Source: Cyanobacterium stanieri PCC 7202 (GTDB taxonomy: Bacteria > Cyanobacteriota > Cyanobacteriia > Cyanobacteriales > Cyanobacteriaceae). Taken from it: DNA of 64,000 bases. Positions 17,497-27,001 of this stretch are shown piece after piece (the first letter of the stretch is position 1; every line of letters starts with the position of its first letter). The translations under genes were made by a program, and so were the position numbers. The stretch spans positions 186,001-250,000 of the forward strand of contig CP003940.1 of NCBI GenBank assembly GCA_000317655.1, in the 5' to 3' direction. The notes under the pieces are model-generated. The model had not been told where the DNA came from. It was given only the letters and a program-made list of their open reading frames with translations, and ran no database searches.

Positions 17497-20328
17497 TTAG
17501 AAATTATCGGCAATAAAATCTAATAAATTATCCGCCAAAAGTGGACGACTAAATAAATAGCCCTGTCCAGCACAACAATTTTCTGCTTCCAAAAATTTTA
17601 ATTGATTAATAGTTTCGATACCTTCAGCAATTACCGACAAATTGAGATTATATGCCATAGCAATCATGGTTTTTATTAATGCTTTTCCCTTATCACTTTC
17701 TTCCATATCCAAAACAAAAGAACGATCTATTTTTACTACCTTAAAAGGGTATTTACGAAGATAACTTAGGGAAGAGTAACCCGTGCCAAAATCATCGAGG
17801 TAAAGCTCAAAACCAAGGTGACTAAGATTAAACAATAATCCTTGTACCGAAGGTATATCTTCTACTAATAATTGTTCAGTAATTTCTAATTTTAAATAAT
17901 GGGGTTTAATATGATATTTTTCGGTCATCTCAAGGATAATATCTACCAAATTAACATCCCTAAATTGTCGAGGAGATAAATTAATAGAAGCATAAATATA
18001 TATACCCTGTTGTTGCCAATCAGCCAACTGTTGACACACACTTTCTAACAACCACTTACCCAAATCTGTAATTAAACCCGTTTCCTCTGCAATGCTGATA
18101 AACTCTATAGTCGAAACATTACCCAAAATGCTATTGTGCCAACGCATCAAACTTTCGACACCGACAATTTTTTTTGTTTTTAAATCAATAATGGGTTGAT
18201 ACACTAAAAATAGTTCATCATTCTTTAGTGCCTGACGCAGATAAGTTTCCTGTTGCATTTTTTTCTGGGCAACTTCATTCATGCGAGAATTAAAAAACTT
18301 GAAATTATTTTTACCCTTTCTCTTGGCGGCATACATTGCTAAGTCTGCATTTTGAATCAAGTTTTGAATATTATCACCGTCTTGGGGATAAAAAGTAATG
18401 CCGATACTGGCAGAGATAAATCTTTCCTCCCCTGCTATGGTGAAAGAATTTCTCATGGCATAGAGCAATTTGGAGGCGATAATTTCCCCTTGGGAGGGGG
18501 ATGATAGGGAGGAAATAATGATCAAAAATTCATCTCCTCCGAGTCGGGCTACTGTATCACTTTTTCTTAGACATTCTTGTAGTCGTTGGGCAACAACAAT
18601 TAATAATTCATCTCCATATTGATGCCCTAGGGTGTCGTTAATATTTTTAAAGTTATCTAAGTCCAAAAAAATCAAGGCTACGGATAAGTTGTTACGATTG
18701 GCTTTGGCTATTTCTTGCTTTAGCCTTTCCATACCTAATAGACGGTTGGGTAATTCTGTTAAATAGTCGTAGTTTGCTTGGTGAGATAATAATTCTTCTT
18801 GACGTTTTTTTTCTGTGATGTCTTCTTTTACTGCTACATAGTGACTGATGAAACCATATTCATCTTTGATAGGTGATATGGACGCTATTTCCCAAAAAAG
18901 TTCACCGTTTTTTTTGCGGTTATGAAATTCTCCATGCCATTCTTTGCCGTGAGAGATTGTTTCCCACAGTTTTTGATATTCTTCTTTGGTGGTTTCCCCT
19001 GATTTTAAGATGCGTGGATTTTGTCCTATGACTTCTTCTCTGGTATAGCCTGTAATTGTTTCAAATTTGGAGTTAACATATTGGATTTTTCCTGTATTAT
19101 CTGTAATCATAATGGAGGCAGGACTTTGTTCTGATGCTTGATGTAAAAATTTGAATTGCTCTTCTATTTCTTTTCTTTTGGTAATGTCAATGAAGGTGAT
19201 GAGATAGGCTTTTTGATTTTCCCATTTGATGGGGGTTACGTCCATTTTGACGGTTAAAATTTTTCCTTCTTTATAGGGGATGATGATTTCTGTGGATTTT
19301 TGGGAGGCGAGGGGAATGCCAAATAATTCACCAAACATTTGGTTTGCTTTTCCTGCAAATATTTTTTTACAGGCAGGGTTTAAAAATAATACTTTTCCTT
19401 CTTCGTCTGTTACCATTAATCCGTTAATGTTGTAATTTGCGATCGCCCCTAACTTTTGTTGAGTATGGATAAGGGTATCGATATTACGGCAAATGATTAG
19501 AAAATGGAATAAGTCGGTATCAGCATAAAATACTTTAATAATTCTAATTTCTAACCAAATTAAACCCAGATTAGAATCAACTTGTTTTTGCCAGATAAAT
19601 TCTGATTTATGTTGCTGGGTAAAGTGTTTAAAAAGTTCTGTTAGCCAAGGTATTTTCAGTTTATAATCTTGATATAAGTGGGAAAAAAGACTGTCTGGTT
19701 GCTCAATTCCAAAGAGTTTTTTTACCGCTGTATTAATGTTGAGTAGGTTAAAATCTTGATCTAATAATAAGATCCCGTCATCAAAACTTTCCAGAAAAGA
19801 TAAATTATCTTTTATGCCTTCATTAAGGGTCAGATTTGAACTAAAATTATACTGTTGTTTTTTGCTCCATTCTTGAGATAAATATATCTCGATACAATCA
19901 AAAAAATTGTGAATAAAAAGATTAAATAGATTTTTCTGATAGTTATAAAAAATAGCTAGATCAATTATTTCTAAATAAGCGTAGCGATAATACTTACAAA
20001 CTTTGATCACAACATCAAAATTAACTTGCCTATATATTTTATCAATTAAATTTGTTGGTGTTATGTTCTTTATTTGATAAAAAAGATAAATTTGTAGAGT
20101 TTTTAATGAGCATCTATTACCTACATTAATAATAGTATCAATAATTATTTGAGATAATACTTCAACGAGCAGTTGCCGATTTTCCTTGATAAAAATAACA
20201 CATTCTTGATCATTTTCTTGGTGACTATACTGGAGTAATTGATTAAGTAAAAATTTTTCACCATTATCAATTATATTAATTAATGGTAATAAAGAATTTT
20301 TACCCTTATTATCGTCAAAAGAGGTCAT
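17497..20328 (-). CDS. PAS-GGDEF-EAL cyclic-di-GMP signalling protein
   Basis: The 943-residue protein has an N-terminal helical region of unknown type (1-175), three PAS-like domains (about 178-290, 302-390 and 398-510, the last with the QNPRILKSGETTKEEY segment), a GGDEF domain with intact ARLGGDEF, and a C-terminal EAL domain. The EAL motif reads ESL (GVESLMRW), but its Glu and later catalytic blocks (NLSPRQF, EITEQLL, DDFGTGYSSLSYL, VIAEGIE) are conserved, so both cyclase and phosphodiesterase activities are possible. No transmembrane segment is obvious. The PAS ligand is unknown. Monocistronic. Confidence 0.93.
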   Translation of the reverse strand: MTSFDDNKGKNSLLPLINIIDNGEKFLLNQLLQYSHQENDQECVIFIKENRQLLVEVLSQIIIDTIINVGNRCSLKTLQIYLFYQIKNITPTNLIDKIYRQVNFDVVIKVCKYYRYAYLEIIDLAIFYNYQKNLFNLFIHNFFDCIEIYLSQEWSKKQQYNFSSNLTLNEGIKDNLSFLESFDDGILLLDQDFNLLNINTAVKKLFGIEQPDSLFSHLYQDYKLKIPWLTELFKHFTQQHKSEFIWQKQVDSNLGLIWLEIRIIKVFYADTDLFHFLIICRNIDTLIHTQQKLGAIANYNINGLMVTDEEGKVLFLNPACKKIFAGKANQMFGELFGIPLASQKSTEIIIPYKEGKILTVKMDVTPIKWENQKAYLITFIDITKRKEIEEQFKFLHQASEQSPASIMITDNTGKIQYVNSKFETITGYTREEVIGQNPRILKSGETTKEEYQKLWETISHGKEWHGEFHNRKKNGELFWEIASISPIKDEYGFISHYVAVKEDITEKKRQEELLSHQANYDYLTELPNRLLGMERLKQEIAKANRNNLSVALIFLDLDNFKNINDTLGHQYGDELLIVVAQRLQECLRKSDTVARLGGDEFLIIISSLSSPSQGEIIASKLLYAMRNSFTIAGEERFISASIGITFYPQDGDNIQNLIQNADLAMYAAKRKGKNNFKFFNSRMNEVAQKKMQQETYLRQALKNDELFLVYQPIIDLKTKKIVGVESLMRWHNSILGNVSTIEFISIAEETGLITDLGKWLLESVCQQLADWQQQGIYIYASINLSPRQFRDVNLVDIILEMTEKYHIKPHYLKLEITEQLLVEDIPSVQGLLFNLSHLGFELYLDDFGTGYSSLSYLRKYPFKVVKIDRSFVLDMEESDKGKALIKTMIAMAYNLNLSVIAEGIETINQLKFLEAENCCAGQGYLFSRPLLADNLLDFIADNF

Positions 20329-20471
20329 ATTTTTATTTTAACAATGATGACTATCTAGTAGTCCATCAAGGAATAAACTCAATAATTAGCTACCAGATAT
20401 TACAATTTATAACTCTCTATTAATAGCCATGACAATAGAAAGTATTACTGCTGATATATCAAATTTTGCGC

Positions 20472-20519
20472 ACCCATAATGAATATAAAATTGTATGGCG
20501 AATAATTCTGATTATGGGT
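20472..20519. terminator. Inverted repeat downstream of the YtxH-like gene
   Basis: ACCCATAAT (20472-20480) pairs perfectly with ATTATGGGT (20511-20519) around a 30-nt loop. It sits 23 bp beyond the stop of the minus-strand gene. There is no strong T tract, so terminator function is uncertain. Confidence 0.3.
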
Positions 20520-20541
20520 TATAAATAAAATTTTTATTTGC

Positions 20542-20826
20542 TTAATTTCTTTCAGCTTCTAATTCGGAATTTTTAATCAAGGTGACTCTGACATCGTCAA
20601 TGGCGTGATTAAGTTGATTAATTTTTTCTTCTAAACTCATTCGGGCTGTTTCGATATTTTCATTATTGTTTAGAAAACCATTGGAGTTAAAGTTGGGTTC
20701 ATTATCTGCATTTTGTCCTAGCTGACTAACTTTCTTAGATGCGATCGCACCGATGACACCACCGACCACACCACCAATAATCGTCCCCAAAAGAAATCCA
20801 CCTGCAAAATTATCTTTTTCACTCAT
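20542..20826 (-). CDS. YtxH-like small protein with a glycine-zipper membrane segment
   Basis: From ATG 20826 the product (94 residues) starts MSEKDNFAGGFLLGTIIGGVV and contains a glycine-rich hydrophobic helix (GTIIGGVVGGVIGAIASKK) then a polar helix with coiled-coil character. This is the YtxH/DUF pattern widespread in bacteria and linked only loosely to stress. A longer reading from 20868 adds 14 unrelated residues. The HIP1 octamer falls within the gene. Function unknown. Confidence 0.75.
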   Translation of the reverse strand: MSEKDNFAGGFLLGTIIGGVVGGVIGAIASKKVSQLGQNADNEPNFNSNGFLNNNENIETARMSLEEKINQLNHAIDDVRVTLIKNSELEAERN

Positions 20827-20975
20827 AATATGGTTATTGCCAATCTTAAATATTTGTTCCCCTTCCATTATCTAATATTTTAAGATTTGTTGACTATGGA
20901 GATTAACAAAAATTAAGCAATGAGCAAATTTAAGAATCAGTCAGCCCTCCAAAGGTAGAGGGTTTATCGAACTGA

Positions 20976-21788
20976 TTATCCTTGATTTAACTCTTGAGAG
21001 CGATGTTTTGCCGCTCTTACCGCTTCGATGAGAGCATAACGAAAACCATTTTTTTCTAGCTGGGAAACCCCTGCAATGGTAGTACCCCCAGGGCTAGTAA
21101 CTTGATCTTTTAATACCGCAGGATGTAACTCTTTGGTTTTGATCAATTCTGCGGTACCTAGCACCGTCTGCAATGCCAGTTGGGTAGCGATGGCACGGGG
21201 TAAGCCTACCGCCACTCCCCCATCACTAAGGGCCTCTATCATCATGGCTACAAAGGCAGGACCAGAACCCGATAACCCTGTGACTGCGTCCATCATATAT
21301 TCTGGTACTTCAATCACTTCGCCAATGGCACTGAATATTGATTGGGCTGTGTTTAAATCTGCTTCCTTTACTTTATCATTAGGTGCGATCGCACTCATGC
21401 CCTGACCTACCAAAGCAGGGGTATTGGGCATTACTCGGATGATGCCACATTGAGGAAAAGCCGACTCCAATTTGCTTAGGGAAGTACCTGCCAAAATAGA
21501 AATCACTAAACGGGGAAAATGGGCAGAATTTTGTCCTGCCAAATCAGCCACCACCGCCGAAAAAATTTGGGGCTTAATGGCTAACAACAAAATCTCACAA
21601 CTCCCAAACAATAAGCCATTATTATCAGTAGTGCCAACCCCATAACTATCTTGCCAATATTCTCGGCGCTGAGTTTGGGGTTCACTTACTTGTATTTGAT
21701 CTGCTTGATATATTTTTTGTTCCAAAAGACGGGAAATGATCGCCTCTGCCATCACTCCCCCACCAATAACACCTAATTTAAAAGACAC
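20976..21788 (-). CDS. proC: Pyrroline-5-carboxylate reductase
   Basis: ProC reduces pyrroline-5-carboxylate to proline with NAD(P)H. The 270-residue protein starts with the Rossmann loop GVIGGGVMAEAI and has the family signature PNTPALVGQGMSAI and the C-terminal VLKDQVTSPGGTTIAGVSQLE block that forms the substrate site. Length is normal. It follows sepF by 53 bp on the same strand, the arrangement found in many cyanobacteria and Gram-positives, so the two are probably co-transcribed. Confidence 0.97.
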   Translation of the reverse strand: MSFKLGVIGGGVMAEAIISRLLEQKIYQADQIQVSEPQTQRREYWQDSYGVGTTDNNGLLFGSCEILLLAIKPQIFSAVVADLAGQNSAHFPRLVISILAGTSLSKLESAFPQCGIIRVMPNTPALVGQGMSAIAPNDKVKEADLNTAQSIFSAIGEVIEVPEYMMDAVTGLSGSGPAFVAMMIEALSDGGVAVGLPRAIATQLALQTVLGTAELIKTKELHPAVLKDQVTSPGGTTIAGVSQLEKNGFRYALIEAVRAAKHRSQELNQG

Positions 21789-21841
21789 AGAATAAATAAG
21801 TAACTAATAATTTAATTTGTTAACAACAATTTTCAACTCGA

Positions 21842-22534
21842 TTATTGAGCCAAAGGAGAAGATAAATCAGGTAGAGGAGTATTACTCCAGAGACTGTCAG
21901 AGAAGCCATTGGCGCTAAAATCATCTACCGCATTCTGTTCAGATTTTTTCCCCACACTAGAGCTACCTTTAGAGTTGGTTACTTGAACATTTCTAGGGGT
22001 GAAAACAAAAATAGATTCCCCAACCCTTTCACAATTACCATCAAGGGCGGCAGTGCCTCCTGTGACAAAATCTACGGCTCTTTGAGCTTCGTAGGATTCC
22101 ATTAAATTAAGATTAAGAACAACAGATCTTTGTTGTTTAAGAAGGTTGATAACTTCTGATGCTTGTTCAAAGGTGTGAGGCTCAAAAATTTCAATTTCAT
22201 TCATGGTGGTGTTAACTCCGGGTAATCCAATTACATTGCTAGGGAAACGACTGGACATTCTGTTTTGCTCCATATCTAAATCACTATTACTATCCATATC
22301 CATAGAAGGCGCACGACGGCGACGACGGGTAAAAGGAGAATGGGGGGCTACTGCTTCGTCTTCCCTAATAGGGGCCACAGGCTCATCAAATAATTGAGAA
22401 TCTTCTTCCTCTTCTTCAATCATCTCCTCGGACATCATTTCTTCCATTTCTTGCTCAAAGGAATCGTAATCGTCATTGGGTCGATTGACTATATTTTTTA
22501 GTTTTTCTAAGCCGCCAAAAAATGTTTTTCTCAC
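21842..22534 (-). CDS. sepF: Cell division protein SepF (Cdv2)
   Basis: SepF anchors and bundles FtsZ filaments at the division site. The 230-residue protein has an N-terminal amphipathic start (MRKTFFGGLEKLKNIV), a long acidic linker (EEMMSEEMIEEEEEDS and following, about 25-110), and the conserved C-terminal SepF domain (about 113-195) with EIFEPHTFEQASEVINLLK and RAVDFVTGGTAALDG. Cyanobacteria lack FtsA and rely on SepF/Cdv2 and ZipN. It heads the sepF-proC unit. Confidence 0.95.
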   Translation of the reverse strand: MRKTFFGGLEKLKNIVNRPNDDYDSFEQEMEEMMSEEMIEEEEEDSQLFDEPVAPIREDEAVAPHSPFTRRRRRAPSMDMDSNSDLDMEQNRMSSRFPSNVIGLPGVNTTMNEIEIFEPHTFEQASEVINLLKQQRSVVLNLNLMESYEAQRAVDFVTGGTAALDGNCERVGESIFVFTPRNVQVTNSKGSSSVGKKSEQNAVDDFSANGFSDSLWSNTPLPDLSSPLAQ

Positions 22535-22706
22535 TGCTTTAACTTTGGTTACAACTCTTGTATGATAATACCTATTTTTGTTTAATCACAAAAACTTACT
22601 TAAGATTAAATCATAAAAATGGAATTGGTTACTTTTTTATTATTAATCTAGTATAAAAGTAGGATCTTTTTTGCATAATAGAAAACTTTTTTTCCTAAAT
22701 CTGCTT

Positions 22707-23477
22707 ATGAATGAAAATACATCTTTGCCTCAAGAGCTAAAAGAAGCAAAAATTGCTTATTACAATGCCTTATTATATGCTCGTTTTCAAGCTGGTTTTT
22801 TGGGCAGGGTATCCCATGAAATTCGATCGCCTTTAGGTAGCTTAATGAGTATTCATCAACTAATTGTTAACGATTTGTGTGAAAGCCCGGAGGAAGAAAA
22901 GGAATTTATCGCAGAGGCCTACAATTACGCCAAAAAGTTAATGGATATGTTGGACGAATTAATTGAGGTTTCTAAGTTAGAAGCAGGTAGATTTGAGTTG
23001 GAGTTAATACTGCTCAATTGTCTTGATTTTGTGACTTTTGTTAAAAACAAAATGAAGGTACAAGCCGCTAACCGTAATGTGATATTGAATATAGCACAGA
23101 TAGACCCCCAGTTATTAGTTTTAGGAGATCGTCAAAAATTAGCTCAGGTATTTTTTTATTGGTTGGAAGTGGCGATCGATCTTTGTGAATTGGGTACTAT
23201 TACTTTATCAGCGGATGCTGTGGCACCAGAAAATCAGACAAGGTTAACCATTGAGTTACCCTTCAAAAGTAGTGAATTCAACGAACCTAGCCAATTTCAT
23301 GAGTTACCTTTTGAGGAGGTTAAGGGTATGGATTCTTTTCCACAACTATCCAACGGTACCAAGATTACCCTCGCTCAAAGTTTGGTTAGATTGATGGGAG
23401 GGCAATTCAAAGTTAGTAATGGCACGGAAAAAACTACCTGTTTAGAGATATTTCTTCCAAATTCTGAGACTGTTTGA
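22707..23477 (+). CDS. Histidine-kinase-like protein with degenerate ATPase domain
   Basis: From ATG 22707 the 256-residue protein starts MNENTSLPQELKEAK and carries a HisKA dimerisation segment with the H-box FLGRVSHEIRSPLGSL, including the phospho-acceptor His. The following ATPase half is abnormal: the N-box place reads QVFFYWLEVAID with no Asn, no DxGxG box is visible, and the G2 region is NGTKITLAQSLVRLMGG. It may be a phosphotransfer or scaffold protein rather than a kinase. No sensor or membrane domain is present. A TTG at 22671 would add 12 residues and is less likely. Its 3' end overlaps the convergent acetyltransferase gene by 44 bp. Confidence 0.75.
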   Translation: MNENTSLPQELKEAKIAYYNALLYARFQAGFLGRVSHEIRSPLGSLMSIHQLIVNDLCESPEEEKEFIAEAYNYAKKLMDMLDELIEVSKLEAGRFELELILLNCLDFVTFVKNKMKVQAANRNVILNIAQIDPQLLVLGDRQKLAQVFFYWLEVAIDLCELGTITLSADAVAPENQTRLTIELPFKSSEFNEPSQFHELPFEEVKGMDSFPQLSNGTKITLAQSLVRLMGGQFKVSNGTEKTTCLEIFLPNSETV

Positions 23478-23910
23478 GCAAATCTTCGGGGTTTGGATAG
23501 CTGTTGTATAACACCATGGTAGTAGTTTCATTTTCCACAAAACCGATTCTTTGATAAAATTTTTGTTGATGGGTGGTGGTGAGATATATCCTTTCTACTC
23601 GGTTGAGAAGGGGATGGCTGATCAATGTTTCTACTAATTTACGTCCTAATCCTAGCCCTTGATATTCCGCATCAATGACCACATCCCAAATGGTGGCTCG
23701 ATAAATACCATCGGATGTTGCCCTAGCACTACCGATAAGACGTTTATTATCCCATACTGATATTACAGGATTGCTATGGGCGATCGCCACGGTAACATCT
23801 TCAAGACAACGATTTTTTGCCCAAAAAGCATTTTTTTGATACAAGGCTAACAATTGATTAAGGTCAATTTTTTCTTTATCAGTACAAAATTTGATGTGAC
23901 GACAATCCAT
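23434..23910 (-). CDS. GNAT N-acetyltransferase, Ycf52/NSI-like
   Basis: The 158-residue product is a GNAT enzyme with acetyl-CoA loop VVIDAEYQGLGLGRKLVETL and the later HQQKFYQRIGFV motif. The segment GSARATSDGIYRATIWDVVI resembles the Ycf52 proteins of red-algal plastids and plant NSI/GNAT plastid enzymes, which acetylate lysines or N termini. Start 23910 is preferred because a GGGGAGG ribosome-binding site lies 8 bases upstream; ATG 23931 would put that site inside the gene. It overlaps the 3' end of the upstream convergent gene. Confidence 0.82.
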   Translation of the reverse strand: MDCRHIKFCTDKEKIDLNQLLALYQKNAFWAKNRCLEDVTVAIAHSNPVISVWDNKRLIGSARATSDGIYRATIWDVVIDAEYQGLGLGRKLVETLISHPLLNRVERIYLTTTHQQKFYQRIGFVENETTTMVLYNSYPNPEDLLKQSQNLEEISLNR

Positions 23911-24129
23911 CCCGATTTCCTCCCCAACCATTGAGATTTTAAAATTCCCTAAATAAACTTAAAAACACAATTGTATAACGGTTAAACCTAAAATGTCCTA
24001 CCTGTGCGATCGCTACCTAAACCATAATCATAGACAAATTAAACTTATCCCATTACCTTTGTGCAAATAATCCTAACAAATATTTTCTATTCTCGGACAA
24101 GGAGATGTCTTGAAACGATGACCAAAAAA

Positions 24130-24369
24130 TTAATCCCCATGAATATCTTTTAACGTTTTCCAACCGGGTTGCCATAAATCTCTGTCCTTTAATTGTTGAG
24201 CATTAATCCAAAAGCGTACATTATCATCACAAGAAGCCGTCATTTCAGCAAATACCCACTTATCTTTATTTTTACGATTAATAACTTGAAAGTGTCTCCA
24301 CCCCCATGTTTTTTGAGTAGATGTCCACTTTGAGCCTAATAAATGGGGAAATTTTTGTTTTTTTGCCAT
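24130..24369 (-). CDS. Small tryptophan-rich protein, TIGR02450 family
   Basis: Read from ATG 24369 the protein has 79 residues: MAKKQKFPHLLGSKWTST at the start, then five more Trp residues through HFQVINRKNKDKWVFAEMTASCDD and RDLWQPGWKTL. This matches the TIGR02450 small-protein pattern, whose role is unknown. The frame is open to 24426 but those residues derive from a dispersed CAATTGACAATTA-like repeat. It stands alone with short flanking gaps. Confidence 0.8.
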   Translation of the reverse strand: MAKKQKFPHLLGSKWTSTQKTWGWRHFQVINRKNKDKWVFAEMTASCDDNVRFWINAQQLKDRDLWQPGWKTLKDIHGD

Positions 24370-24509
24370 GGTCAAGAAATCAACAATATATATTCTCAAT
24401 GTACAATCAACCATCAACATTGACAATGAACAATTATCATCCCTAATTGAGGTTAATTAAGTTTCCCCTAGTACGATAAAATAAACCTTGAAGACGCACA
24501 AAAAAATAG

Positions 24510-25067
24510 ATGTCAATAATACCAGAACTACCACAAAATCTAGGCTCAAGGCTCTCTTTTCAAGGCAGAAAATTTCAATTTGAAGTCAACAGACTCAGAC
24601 TACCCAACGGAGTGGAGGGAGAATGGGAATGTATCCGCCATCCGGGGGGAGCTTTAGCTGTTCCTATTACCCCAGATGGTAAACTGGTATTAGTACGTCA
24701 ATATCGCTTTGCTGTCAAAGGAAGACTCCTCGAATTTCCCGCTGGTACTGTGGAAAAAGGAGAAAGTCCCCTTTCTACCATCGAACGGGAAATAGAAGAA
24801 GAAACAGGATACAAAGCCTCTCAATGGCAAAACCTCGGTAAATTTCCCCTTGCCCCCGGTTATTCTGATGAATATATCTACGCCTTTCTGGCTCAGGATT
24901 TGGAACAGTTACCCCATCCTCCCCACCAAGACGAAGACGAGGATATTGAAGTTGTCTTGATGGGTTTTGCGGAGTTTGAAGAGGTCATTCGCCGAGGTAG
25001 TCAAGTAGATGCGAAATCTATTGCTGCTTATTTTTTAGCTCGTCCTTTTTTAGCGGAAAACAATTAA
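24510..25067 (+). CDS. NUDIX hydrolase, ADP-ribose pyrophosphatase type
   Basis: The 185-residue protein has a complete Nudix box (GTVEKGESPLSTIEREIEEE followed by TGY), matching G-x5-E-x7-REUxEExGU, with the metal-binding Glu residues intact. N-terminal LPNGVEGEWECIRHPGGALAVP fits the ADP-ribose pyrophosphatase subgroup. It would cleave ADP-ribose or related nucleoside diphosphate sugars. It precedes the HAD gene by 19 bp, suggesting one transcript. Confidence 0.92.
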   Translation: MSIIPELPQNLGSRLSFQGRKFQFEVNRLRLPNGVEGEWECIRHPGGALAVPITPDGKLVLVRQYRFAVKGRLLEFPAGTVEKGESPLSTIEREIEEETGYKASQWQNLGKFPLAPGYSDEYIYAFLAQDLEQLPHPPHQDEDEDIEVVLMGFAEFEEVIRRGSQVDAKSIAAYFLARPFLAENN

Positions 25068-25086
25068 ATTTTAATCAACATTTTTT

Positions 25087-25728
25087 ATGAAACCACAGGT
25101 AATATTTTTGGATGCCGTTGGCACTCTTTTTGGTGTAAAAAATAATGTGGGTTGGGCTTATACCGAAATATCAAAAAAGTATGGAGTAAGTGGCGATCGC
25201 ACTTTAGTTAATGAAGCATTTTATCAGTGTTTTAAAGATTCTTCACCCCTTGCCTTTGATACCCAAGAAGAAAGTCGAGTAAAATCCCTTGAATTTGACT
25301 GGTGGAAAAAAATCGCCCAAGATACCTTTACTTCATTGGGTTTGTGGGAAGAATTTACCAGTTTTGATGAATTTTTTGTAGAGCTATATCAATATTTTAG
25401 CGGTAGTGAACCATGGTTTATTTATAATGAGGTTATTCCCACCCTCGAGAGATGGCAAAAAGAAGGGATTGAATTAGGGATTATTTCTAATTTTGATACC
25501 CGCATTTTTTCTGTTTTAGACAGTTTAAATCTAACTCAATATTTCTCTAGCATCACCATTTCTTCGTTATCAGGAGTTGCCAAACCCCATCCTGATATTT
25601 TCCTCAAAGCCCTACAACATCATCATTGTTCCCCCGAAAATGCTTGGTACATTGGGGATAGTAAAAAGGAAGATTATTGGGGTGCAAAAACTGTCGGTAT
25701 GCAGTCTTTCTGGCTTAACAGAGAATAG
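25087..25728 (+). CDS. HAD-like hydrolase (HDHD3/DUF-type subfamily)
   Basis: The 213-residue product begins VIFLDAVGTLFGVKNNVG, in which motif I is DAVGT: the nucleophile Asp is present but the second Asp is Val, as in HDHD3-like members. Later blocks LGIISNFDTRIF (motif II), GVAKPHPDIF (motif III Lys) and WYIGDSKKEDYWGAK (motif IV) are intact. Substrate unknown; the missing acid/base residue may mean low phosphatase activity. It follows the NUDIX gene closely. Confidence 0.88.
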   Translation: MKPQVIFLDAVGTLFGVKNNVGWAYTEISKKYGVSGDRTLVNEAFYQCFKDSSPLAFDTQEESRVKSLEFDWWKKIAQDTFTSLGLWEEFTSFDEFFVELYQYFSGSEPWFIYNEVIPTLERWQKEGIELGIISNFDTRIFSVLDSLNLTQYFSSITISSLSGVAKPHPDIFLKALQHHHCSPENAWYIGDSKKEDYWGAKTVGMQSFWLNRE

Positions 25729-25840
25729 ATGCTTTAAGTTGGTTAAGGCTTTCCATGGCTAAATGTTGTCTCGTACTCAAGTTAAAATAGAGTATGAGAT
25801 CGTTGTAATTGTTAATTTTCTTCTGGGTCATTTTTTCTCT

Positions 25841-27001
25841 ATGCAAATTTATTTAGATGCTTCTGCTACTACTGCTCCTCGTGTTGAAGTTATTAATTTG
25901 ATGCAGGAGACATTATTAAAGGGATGGGGAAATCCCTCTAGTTTGCATAGTTGGGGAGAAAGGGCTACTTTGATTTTGGAAAAAGCGCGATGGCAAGTGG
26001 CTTCCTTAATCAATGCTCCTTCTAGTGATGCCATTATTTTTACTTCGGGGGGAACTGAGGCGGATAATTTGGCACTTTTTGGAGTCACTACTCAGTATGA
26101 TTCCCCTCAACATATTATTATTTCTGCCGTAGAACACAGTGCGATCGCCCTTCCTGCCCAAATTTTAGAAAACCAAGGATGGCAAGTAACCCGTTTAGCC
26201 GTGGATAGTAGAGGGAGAGTAAACCCTCAAGCCCTATCCATGGCAATACAACCAAATACGGTGTTAGTGTCAATCATTTATGGACAAAGTGAAGTGGGTA
26301 CCATTCAACCCATCAAAGAATTAGCTACCATCACCAAAAATCAGGGAATTTTATTCCATACCGATGCGGTACAAGTGGCAGGGCGCTTAACCCTTGATGT
26401 GGAAGAGTTGGGGATAGATTTATTATCCCTTTCTGCCCATAAGTTTTATGGCATTCAAGGGGCAGGTGCTTTATATATTCGCCCTGGGGTAAAATTAAAT
26501 TCCCTCGGGGGAGGCGGTGGACAAGAAAAAGGTTTAAGGTCAGGTACTCAAGCATTAGGGGCGATCGCATCTATGGGTTTAGCCTCCCAACTAATCCAAG
26601 AAGAACTAGAATTAGAAACCCCCAAAATTAGGGCATTGCGAGACTATCTACTAGAACTATTATCCTCCTTTCCCTACTTGACCATTACAGGAGATACTAT
26701 ACACCGTTTACCCCATCATGCCAGTTTTATCATAAATCACCCTTCCCCCCTACTCACAGGGCGTAAACTGGTCAGAGAATTAAATTTTGCAGGGATTGGT
26801 ATCAGTGCAGGATCTGCTTGTAATAGCGGTAAAACTCAACCCTCATCAACCCTTTTGGCGATGGGATATACTCAAAATCAAGCTCTTAAAGGTATTCGCA
26901 TTAGCTTAGATCGTCACACCACCAAAGAAGACATTACATGGACAGCCATGGTACTCAGGCAAATTATTAACCGCCTCATTTCAGATTTAAATTCACATTA
27001 A
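25841..27001 (+). CDS. Cysteine desulfurase (NifS/IscS-like)
   Basis: This PLP enzyme removes sulfur from cysteine for Fe-S cluster and tRNA thiolation. From ATG 25841 the 386-residue product starts MQIYLDASATTAPRVEV, the family N terminus, and contains TSGGTEADNLAL, the PLP-lysine motif SLSAHKFYGIQGAG, RSGTQ, and the sulfur-carrying Cys in SAGSACNSG. The open frame extends upstream to 25763 without family similarity. Length is as expected for group I desulfurases. The precise member (NifS or IscS type) is uncertain. Confidence 0.93.
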   Translation: MQIYLDASATTAPRVEVINLMQETLLKGWGNPSSLHSWGERATLILEKARWQVASLINAPSSDAIIFTSGGTEADNLALFGVTTQYDSPQHIIISAVEHSAIALPAQILENQGWQVTRLAVDSRGRVNPQALSMAIQPNTVLVSIIYGQSEVGTIQPIKELATITKNQGILFHTDAVQVAGRLTLDVEELGIDLLSLSAHKFYGIQGAGALYIRPGVKLNSLGGGGGQEKGLRSGTQALGAIASMGLASQLIQEELELETPKIRALRDYLLELLSSFPYLTITGDTIHRLPHHASFIINHPSPLLTGRKLVRELNFAGIGISAGSACNSGKTQPSSTLLAMGYTQNQALKGIRISLDRHTTKEDITWTAMVLRQIINRLISDLNSH

